Of a DNA stretch of 64,000 bases, positions 32,329-39,206 are shown piece by piece (positions within the stretch are counted from its first letter, which is position 1; every line of letters starts with the position of its first letter). The position numbers and the translations under genes are program-made. Under the pieces are notes generated by a model. It was given only the letters and a program-made list of their open reading frames with translations. It ran no database searches and was not told the origin of the DNA. The DNA is taken from positions 75,591-139,590 of the forward strand of contig JAVHLG010000002.1 in NCBI GenBank assembly GCA_031082225.1. Reading direction: 5' to 3'. The stretch comes from Desulfovibrionaceae bacterium. Lineage in GTDB: Bacteria; Desulfobacterota; Desulfovibrionia; Desulfovibrionales; Desulfovibrionaceae.

Positions 32329-34926
32329 CTATTGGTCGCCCAAAAGGAGCTGCATCATGGCCGGGACGGCCGACGTCATGCCCGGCATGGGCACATGCCA
32401 GACCCCCCGGCCGTGGGTGAAGGCGAAAAGCCGTCCGCTTGACGCGTCGCGCACCAGGGACTCGGTGATGACGTTGGCGAAGCCGGTGTTCTCCACCGCC
32501 CAGGTCGCGCCGCCGTTGGTGGTCACGAATACGCCGAGGTCCGTGCCCACATAGAGCCGCGAGGGGACATTGGGATCCACGACGATGGCGAACGTCGGCA
32601 CGTCGGGCAGGGCCGAGGATCCGGTCCCCGTGATCTTCGTCCAGGTCGCGCCGCCGTCCGTGGACTTGATGACGTGATGCTCCCCGAAATTGGAGCAGGT
32701 GGCGTACATGGTTTGGGTGTCGGTCGGATCGAAGGCCACGGACGAGATGTTCCCCTTGACGGGCTTGGCCTGGGTCCATGCGGTGGTCGCCGTGGCCGAG
32801 AGGGCGGCCGTGTTGACGAGGATGTGCCCATTGCTCGTGCCGATGGCCGTCAGGTTGGAGTCGCCCGGGGCCACGGCCATGGCGCTGATGGAGACGTCTT
32901 TCGGGAGCTCCGTCCCGGCCTGGGTCCACAGGGTCGCGCCGTTGGTGGTCCGCCAGGGATACCGGTTGCCGGTCCACAGGATGTCGGGGTCGTTGGGATC
33001 CATGACGAAGACGGTGACGAAGGGGAATTTGTCCGGATCCTCGGTGATGCCGTTTATGCAGTAATCAAACGTGGTTCCGCCGTCGGTGGAGCGGTTCATG
33101 GAAAGGTTGGTGTATTCGCCGTACAGGACGTTGGTGTTGCGCGGATTGACGGCCACGGCCCCGCCGTCGCCGCCCAGGAGCGTGGTCCAGGCGTTAGGCC
33201 CGGCGGCCACGGTTCCCCGCGTGGTGCCGTTGTCCTGGGAGCCGCCGAAAAACGTGTTTCCCCCGGGATAGACTGCGCCGTAGTAGTACTGGGTCACGGA
33301 CAGGCCGTTATTGAGGCTGGTCCAGGCCACCCCGGGGGGATTCGAGGTGTCGCAGACCGTCTGGGAGACGGCGGCCCTGGCGTTGGCGGTGACGAACATG
33401 CCGCCGTCGCCGCCGTTGTAGAGAATCTGGTTGGTCGTGCCGTTGTAGCCAGGGTGGAACACCAGGGAGTGGTGGTCGGCGTGGGCGTAGTAGGGTCGAT
33501 CCGTCTGTGCCCACCAGTAGGAGGCCATGCCCCAGGTCCGGCCGCCGTCGTCCGAGCGGAAGAGGTCGATGCCGCCCGTCCAGACGATGTCCGGATTTGC
33601 CGGATCCACGGCGATGACGTTGTCGTACCAGCCCTGGTTGGAGAAGTTGTTCGGGTTGTCCGTGCAGGGGCACATGGCGCTTTGCGGGTTGGTCAGGAGC
33701 ATGTCTGCCGGGACGGTGCAGTTGTTGGTGTTGGTATAGACGGCGTTCCAGGTCGTGCCGCCGTCCACGGACTTGAGCACGGCCAGGAGGCCGTTGGTGT
33801 AGAGGTATCCTTTCGTGGGGTTGTTGTTCGAGGCCAGGGCATAGATGATGTTCGGATTGGACGGGGCGATGGCCAGGGAGGTGCGGTCCATGTATTGCTG
33901 GGTATACACCTGGGACCAGCTTGTGCCGTTGTCCGTGCTGCGCAGGATGTACGCCGCAGGGGATGTGGTCCACATGCCGCAGGCGGCGAACACCCGGTCA
34001 GTCCCGGCGTTGTTGCTGATGGCCAGATCGGTGCAGCCGCTGATGGTCGAGGCGTCGTGGACCTGGGTCCAGTCCGTTCCGGCGTTTGTGGACAGGTAGA
34101 GGCCCTGCCGGGTGGCGGCGTAGACCCGGTTCGAGTCGTTTGGGCTGATCACGATGTCGTTGACGTAATAGAAATCCTCCGTGGCCGTTGCGGGCAGCAG
34201 GGTCCAACCGGACCCGGCGTTTGTGGTCTTGAAGATGCCCGCGCCGCGCACCGCGTCGGAATTGCCGAAGCCCTCGCCGGTCCCGGCGTAGAGGATGGCG
34301 GGGTTTTTCGGGTCCATGGCCAGGGAGCACACGGCCAGGTTCGGCAAAAGATCGGTCAGGGGCGTCCAGGTCGTCCCGGAGTCGAGGGTTTTCCAGACGC
34401 CTCCGGCAACGCCGCCCACGTACAGGGTGGCGGGCGTCACGGGATCAATGGCCACGGCCCTGATCCGGCCACCCACGTTGCCCGGACCGACGGGGGTCCA
34501 TCTGCCCAGCACGCCCTGGGGCGAGTCGAGGAAGTCGCCCTTTCTCCCGGCCGGGACGAGCCTGTCCAGGCGGGTGGAATAGATGTCCATGCCCTTCATG
34601 TGCTCCAGGGCGGCGACATACCGCTCCGTAGGGATGGCCGTTTCTCCCACGGGGGCGCGTCTCTCGGAAAAAAAGATCATGGCCTCTTTGGGTTTGTCGA
34701 AACGCTTGGGCGGCTTGGCGCGTTTTTTCAGCAAGAGCCGGGCCAGCCGCTCCGTGTCGCTTTCCGCATGGTTTTTTGCGGGCTGCATGAGGTTTTGCGG
34801 GGTCTGCGGGGGGGGCTGGCTGTCGCCGCATCCGAAAAGGGGGACGGACAACAGGAGAAGAAGAAGCACGCCAGCGGGGTGTGGAGCAAATCGCAACACG
34901 TTCCGGAAAAAAGGCGACATGGGCAT
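32329..34926 (-). CDS. Exported lipoprotein with BNR/Asp-box (sortilin/Ycf48-like) beta-propeller repeats
   Basis: Lipobox LLLLLLSVPLFGCGDSQ; repeated STDGG(T/A)TW motifs; tail AVPAMMQLLLGDQ. Confidence 0.88.
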   Translation of the reverse strand: MPMSPFFRNVLRFAPHPAGVLLLLLLSVPLFGCGDSQPPPQTPQNLMQPAKNHAESDTERLARLLLKKRAKPPKRFDKPKEAMIFFSERRAPVGETAIPTERYVAALEHMKGMDIYSTRLDRLVPAGRKGDFLDSPQGVLGRWTPVGPGNVGGRIRAVAIDPVTPATLYVGGVAGGVWKTLDSGTTWTPLTDLLPNLAVCSLAMDPKNPAILYAGTGEGFGNSDAVRGAGIFKTTNAGSGWTLLPATATEDFYYVNDIVISPNDSNRVYAATRQGLYLSTNAGTDWTQVHDASTISGCTDLAISNNAGTDRVFAACGMWTTSPAAYILRSTDNGTSWSQVYTQQYMDRTSLAIAPSNPNIIYALASNNNPTKGYLYTNGLLAVLKSVDGGTTWNAVYTNTNNCTVPADMLLTNPQSAMCPCTDNPNNFSNQGWYDNVIAVDPANPDIVWTGGIDLFRSDDGGRTWGMASYWWAQTDRPYYAHADHHSLVFHPGYNGTTNQILYNGGDGGMFVTANARAAVSQTVCDTSNPPGVAWTSLNNGLSVTQYYYGAVYPGGNTFFGGSQDNGTTRGTVAAGPNAWTTLLGGDGGAVAVNPRNTNVLYGEYTNLSMNRSTDGGTTFDYCINGITEDPDKFPFVTVFVMDPNDPDILWTGNRYPWRTTNGATLWTQAGTELPKDVSISAMAVAPGDSNLTAIGTSNGHILVNTAALSATATTAWTQAKPVKGNISSVAFDPTDTQTMYATCSNFGEHHVIKSTDGGATWTKITGTGSSALPDVPTFAIVVDPNVPSRLYVGTDLGVFVTTNGGATWAVENTGFANVITESLVRDASSGRLFAFTHGRGVWHVPMPGMTSAVPAMMQLLLGDQ

Positions 34927-35112
34927 AACAGGGGGCTCCGGGAAAGAGGATTTTTACCGCCAGGGATGCAACGCCTCATCCATGCATGCTTGCCAGACGG
35001 GAGTCTGGTGCGTCGGGACTGCAGCCATGCCGCCTTCCCTGTGATGCCTGGGAGGAAAGGTTGGCCATGCCTTCCCCGCCGTATGTCGCCGCCCGGCGAC
35101 GTGCCGTCATCG

Positions 35113-35271
35113 TCAGCAGCCCGGCTGCCCGGGGCGGCCGCAGCAGGGGCGCAGGGAAAAAATCTTGCGCAGGGTGTTGGCGATCACCAATCGGATCTTG
35201 ACCCCGAATCCCACAGGCCGGGTCAGGTTTTTCAGAAAACGGTCCAGGCGTGGTCCAGGCGTTTGGCACAT
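35113..35271 (-). CDS. Small Cys-rich conserved-looking protein (52 aa)
   Basis: MCQTPGPRLDRFLKNLTRPVGFGVKIRLVIANTLRKIFSLRPCCGRPGQPGC*; C-terminal RPCCGxxGxPGC resembles small-protein tails I recall from other bacteria; AGGG upstream. Confidence 0.65.
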   Translation of the reverse strand: MCQTPGPRLDRFLKNLTRPVGFGVKIRLVIANTLRKIFSLRPCCGRPGQPGC

Positions 35272-35341
35272 GGCGGTTTTCCCTGCGGCATGCACATGGC
35301 CGCGTCATGCGGTGTGGGGGGGATGCGGACCACGGCCCGTC

Positions 35342-35779
35342 TCAGCCCGGCAGTTCCGAGGTGCAGTGTCCGCACTTGACGGCCGCCAGGGGGATGGTCG
35401 AGCGGCAGAAGGGGCATTCCTTGGTGGTCGGCGCGGCCTTGGGCGCGGCGCGCAGGCGGTTGACCACCTTGACCAGGAAGAACACGGCCAGGGAGACGAT
35501 GAGAAAGTCGATGACGGTGTTTATGAACACGCCGTAGTTGACGGTGGCCAGGCCCAGGTTTTTGGCCTCGGCCAGGGACGCGGCGGGTGCGTCCGAGAGG
35601 TTGATGAAGAGGTTGCTGAAATCGATGTTGCCCATGATCCGGCCGATGGGCGGCATGAGCATGTCGGACACCAAAGACGACACCACCTTGCCGAAGGCCG
35701 CGCCCATGATCAGCCCCACGGCCAGATCCACCACATTGCCCCGGGCCGCGAACTCCTTGAACTCCGCAATGATCCGCAT
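35342..35779 (-). CDS. mscL: Large-conductance mechanosensitive channel
   Basis: EFKEFAARGNVVDLAVGLIMGAAFGKVVSSLVSDMLMPPIGRIMG. Confidence 0.97.
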   Translation of the reverse strand: MRIIAEFKEFAARGNVVDLAVGLIMGAAFGKVVSSLVSDMLMPPIGRIMGNIDFSNLFINLSDAPAASLAEAKNLGLATVNYGVFINTVIDFLIVSLAVFFLVKVVNRLRAAPKAAPTTKECPFCRSTIPLAAVKCGHCTSELPG

Positions 35780-35853
35780 GGTTCCCCCCGCGTCGTTTCC
35801 GGATGCGCCCGGTGTTCAGGACCGTTCGGCCGTCGCGATGATGCCGTGCGGCC

Positions 35854-36906
35854 CTATTCCCCCAGAAGCAGGCTGTTGACGGCCGGGACCGCGCCGCCGC
35901 CTCCGGACGGGGCGGCATAGGTCAGGTAGGCCACGGAGCAGGCCACCCGGGCCGAGGTGTACTTGATGCGCATGTAGCCCTCTTCTCCCCAGAACGTGCC
36001 CCAACTGTTGCGCAGGATCCAGTAGCCGTTGTTCTCCGCATCCCCGTTGTCGTTCCAGCCCACCAGGGCCACGGCGTGATTCGTGGTGGTGTAGGAACAG
36101 GGGGAGCCGGGGCAGCTGGTCCTGGTGTCCTCGTAGATGCCGCTTTGGTAGGCGTCGAAGGCGGATGAGGCGTAGACGGCCACGTCCACCACGCCGTGGG
36201 TCATGATGGCGGTCTTGATGGCCTCGATGTCGTTGCAGCCGCAGCGGTCCCAGGAGTCGAAGCGCACCACGGGGTCGCCCCAGTGGGTGCAGCTTCCCGG
36301 ATCGGTCGGCGTATACGGGAAATTGGCCTCCCAGGTGACGCCCTCCACGGTCAGGGCCAAAAGCTCGGCATAGTCGTAGTCCGCGCCGTCGCAGCCGTTG
36401 AAGCTCTCGTAGTACGGGCCGTATTCTCCCAGGCACCAGGCGATGAAGGACTCGGAGAAATCAGCCGCGTTGGCGTCGTATCGGCCCATGGCCGCGTTGT
36501 AGGTGCCTTCGGCCGCGGCCACGGCCCCGAAGGCGTAGCAGGAGCCGCAACTGCCCTGGTTTCGTATCGGCCCGATGTAGGAGCGTCCGTTGCGGTCGCG
36601 CCAGTCGAAGGACGAGGGCAGGGCCTTTTTGGGCAGGGTGCTCAGGGTGCTGGCCGCCATGCGGACGTTGTCGGCGGGCGGCAGGGAGGCGCGGCGGCTG
36701 CGGTACGCGCGGCGCTCAGCCACAGGGAGGTTGAAGATGGGGTTGGGGGCCACGGTGAACTGGTAGCCGTTGTGCCGGATTTTCTCCCGGATTTCTTCAA
36801 GGGTGTCGTCGTCGTCAAAGGGGATGGGCTCGGCCCGCCCGGTACCGTGGACGGCCAGGAACACCAGGCCCAGCATGATAGCCTGCACGAACGCTCGTCG
36901 CATCAT
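35854..36906 (-). CDS. Exported papain-like (C1A) cysteine protease
   Basis: Signal peptide; SSFDWRDRNGRSYIGPIRNQGSCGSCYAFGAVAAAEG (Cys), TNHAVALVGWND (His), ILRNSWGTFWGEEGYMRI (Asn); tail AVPAVNSLLLGE. Confidence 0.94.
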   Translation of the reverse strand: MMRRAFVQAIMLGLVFLAVHGTGRAEPIPFDDDDTLEEIREKIRHNGYQFTVAPNPIFNLPVAERRAYRSRRASLPPADNVRMAASTLSTLPKKALPSSFDWRDRNGRSYIGPIRNQGSCGSCYAFGAVAAAEGTYNAAMGRYDANAADFSESFIAWCLGEYGPYYESFNGCDGADYDYAELLALTVEGVTWEANFPYTPTDPGSCTHWGDPVVRFDSWDRCGCNDIEAIKTAIMTHGVVDVAVYASSAFDAYQSGIYEDTRTSCPGSPCSYTTTNHAVALVGWNDNGDAENNGYWILRNSWGTFWGEEGYMRIKYTSARVACSVAYLTYAAPSGGGGAVPAVNSLLLGE

Positions 36907-36963
36907 ACGCCCCTCTGAACTGCGTTACGGCAGGGGGGGCAGGCGCCCCCCCCCGCCGACGGG

Positions 36964-36990
36964 AAAAAAAAAGCCCGGAAAGCCCGGGCT
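36964..36990 (-). terminator. Rho-independent terminator downstream of the glycine-zipper gene
   Basis: On the minus strand: AGCCCGGGC-TTT-CCGGGCTTTTTTTTT. Confidence 0.8.
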
Positions 36991-36999
36991 GCCGCTATG

Positions 37000-37233
37000 C
37001 TAGTATCGACGTTCCTGCTGGCTGCCGATGACGGTTCCGGCCACGGCCCCGAGGCCGCCGCCCAGAAGCGCCCCCACGCCGGCATTGCCGCCGGCGATGG
37101 CGCTGATGCCGGCGCCGGCCGCTGCGCCGAGCGCTGCGCCGCTGAGGGCCCCCTGCTGGGTGGGGGTCATCCTGGTGCAGGCTGCAAAGCCGAGGGTCAA
37201 GGCCAATATGGTGACGATGATGGCTTTTTTCAC
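37000..37233 (-). CDS. Glycine-zipper lipoprotein
   Basis: MKKAIIVTILALTLGFAACTRMTPTQQGALSGAALGAAAGAGISAIAGGNAGVGALLGGGLGAVAGTVIGSQQERRY. Confidence 0.88.
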   Translation of the reverse strand: MKKAIIVTILALTLGFAACTRMTPTQQGALSGAALGAAAGAGISAIAGGNAGVGALLGGGLGAVAGTVIGSQQERRY

Positions 37234-37622
37234 GGTTTCGCCTCCTTGGCCGCCATGGTCGGCAGGATCAGTTCATTCCACACGACATCCATGACCAGTT
37301 TGTCGGCCTTGTCCGGATTGGCGGTAAAATAGGCGTCGATCTTGTCGACGATTTCGGCCCATTTCTTGTCCTTGAAGGCCAGCACCCATCCCTCGGTGAA
37401 TTTCGAGGGGTCGTCGGCCTCCTTGAGGTCGATGTGGTGTTCGATGGCCACCACGCTGCCGGCGCCGACCAGAAAGGCCAGCTTTTCCTGCTGTGAGGTT
37501 TTCATCCACACCGCGCCGGTGATCTCCGGCATGTCCGGCTCGGCGGCACAAAGCCCCCCGGCCGTAAGCACAAAGAGAACGACGGCGACGATGAGCGCCG
37601 TGACATTGCAACGTCCTTTCAT
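37230..37622 (-). CDS. Exported hypothetical protein (~130 aa)
   Basis: Signal peptide MKGRCNVTALIVAVVLFVLTAGGLCAAEP; overlaps the downstream glycine-zipper start (ATGA-type coupling); GGAGGTGCC before ATG. Confidence 0.82.
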   Translation of the reverse strand: MKGRCNVTALIVAVVLFVLTAGGLCAAEPDMPEITGAVWMKTSQQEKLAFLVGAGSVVAIEHHIDLKEADDPSKFTEGWVLAFKDKKWAEIVDKIDAYFTANPDKADKLVMDVVWNELILPTMAAKEAKP

Positions 37623-37782
37623 GGCACCTCCTGTGTTTTTTCGTCCCCGGCCTTTCTTCGCCGGTTGGCGAGGGGCTTGGAACGCCGGGCATCCTGGACG
37701 GGAGGCCCGTACTTCGTAGAACATGCGCAAAAATAGCATTACCGCGTGGGAATGACAACGGTTCCCGTTTCGCTGTGTCGAG

Positions 37783-37825
37783 AGCACATGATATGACCGA
37801 AAGAGGTAGCACATGATCTGACCGA
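37783..37825 (+). repeat. Tandem imperfect 18-bp direct repeat AGCACATGATMTGACCGA
   Basis: 37783-37800 and 37808-37825, one mismatch, 25-bp period, in intergenic DNA. Confidence 0.7.
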
Positions 37826-38061
37826 TGCCGATAGTTCTCCGAGAGGAGGACTGGGCATGGGGCGAGCCGACTGAAACGGGGTCATTCGTCTGCGCCTTGG
37901 ACATGCCTGCCGTTGCCATACGGGCGGGCGGCCTGGCCAAGGCGGCGTCATGCCGCCACCCGCACGTCACGGCAGCCATGAAAAAACGGCCGGGACACGG
38001 CGGACGCCGGTTCCCGGCCGGGCAACAGCAACATCCGGTGGTCGACGTCAGGGACGCCGCG

Positions 38062-38430
38062 TTACAACCCGTGGCCGCACTCGTGGCCGTGGTGCTGGCA
38101 CAGTTCGTCGCGGTCGGCGAGATTCCCCGCCAGATAGGCGGCCAGGGCCTTCTCCACCGGGCCGGAGGCCCCGCGAAAGACCTGGATGCCGCTTTGCCGC
38201 AGGCGCATCACCGCGCCCTCGCCCATGTTGCCGGCCACCAGCACGGACACGCCCATGGACAGAAGCGTGGGGATCAGGTCGGACTTGCAACCGCACTGGG
38301 GCGGCGGGGTGAAGGACTCGCGGGAGACGATGGTCTTGGCCTCGTCCACGGTGGCGATGGTAAAGGACTCGCAGTGGCCGAAATGTTCGTCCACCAGGCC
38401 GTCCTTGGTCGGAACAGCGATTTTCGTCAT
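38062..38430 (-). CDS. Dinitrogenase iron-molybdenum cofactor (NifX/NifB-C-like) family protein
   Basis: MTKIAVPTKDGLVDEHFGHCESFTIATVDEAKTIV...LVAGNMGEGAVMRLRQSGIQVFRGASG; His/Cys-rich C-terminus. Confidence 0.9.
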   Translation of the reverse strand: MTKIAVPTKDGLVDEHFGHCESFTIATVDEAKTIVSRESFTPPPQCGCKSDLIPTLLSMGVSVLVAGNMGEGAVMRLRQSGIQVFRGASGPVEKALAAYLAGNLADRDELCQHHGHECGHGL

Positions 38431-38516
38431 AAAAGACCTCCAACGAATGATGTGCCGGGGGGTGTAGCCCATTGCCGGAAAAACCGCCAGTCGCGGCAGG
38501 GGAATTCCCGGCCGGG

Positions 38517-39191
38517 TCAGAACGTGATGCGGGCCGAGGTGGTGAGGGTCGTCTTGCCCCGGCTGGCCGGGCCCGTGAGCAGGCACCACAGGGCGGCGGC
38601 CTCGGTATAGGGATCCTCGGCGGAGATGCCGTCCACGGGGAGGACCACCGAAAGCCCGCGCTGGGCCGCGCCCGTGGCCGTATGCAGCACGGCCCCGTGG
38701 GCCGCCGTGCCCGTGACCACCACCGTGGTCACGCCGCGCTCGGCCAGGGCCTTCTCCAGGTTCGTGCCCAGGAATTTGTCCACGCTGGCGGCCACCACCG
38801 GGTCGCCGGGGGTGCGTCCCATGCTCTCGAAGATGTCCTCGGGTTTGCCGGTGCGGGTCAGGCTGTAGAGGACGGGGACGCCCGCCGCCCTGGCCCTGGC
38901 CGCCAGGGCGGCAACGGCCGGGACCGTGTCCAGGCAGCGCGGACGGCGTTCGGCGTTGCAGGTCTGGGGCTGCATGTCCAGGATAAGGAGGGCGGTCTTG
39001 CCCTTGGGAGGGGCCGCATCCTCCAGAACGGGCGCGGGCGGCGGGGCGATGCCCGGCCACAGGTCCACCACCGTCTCACCGGCCCGGGCTGCGCCCGCCG
39101 TCAGGGCAAAGGCCATGGCAGTCGTCATGACAGCCGCCGCAAGGCGCATCGCCAGGGCCCGCAAACCGCGACAAGGTCTCATCCTGTCCAT
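38517..39191 (-). CDS. Exported isochorismatase-family (cysteine hydrolase) protein
   Basis: TALLILDMQPQTCNAERRPRC...ARAAGVPVLYSLTRTG...LAERGVTTVVVTGTAAHGAVLHTATGA; signal peptide. Confidence 0.82.
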   Translation of the reverse strand: MDRMRPCRGLRALAMRLAAAVMTTAMAFALTAGAARAGETVVDLWPGIAPPPAPVLEDAAPPKGKTALLILDMQPQTCNAERRPRCLDTVPAVAALAARARAAGVPVLYSLTRTGKPEDIFESMGRTPGDPVVAASVDKFLGTNLEKALAERGVTTVVVTGTAAHGAVLHTATGAAQRGLSVVLPVDGISAEDPYTEAAALWCLLTGPASRGKTTLTTSARITF

Positions 39192-39206
39192 GTTTCGCTC
39201 CGTGGG

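Noticed and set aside
32674-35379. 901-aa plus-strand ORF
   Set aside because: Antisense to the BNR lipoprotein, extended through intergenic DNA; Gly/Val/His-rich shadow frame.
36946-36954. C9 tract as a phase-variation switch for the papain-like protease
   Set aside because: It lies upstream of the start codon beside a terminator of the preceding gene, with no evident promoter spacing role; kept only as a note.
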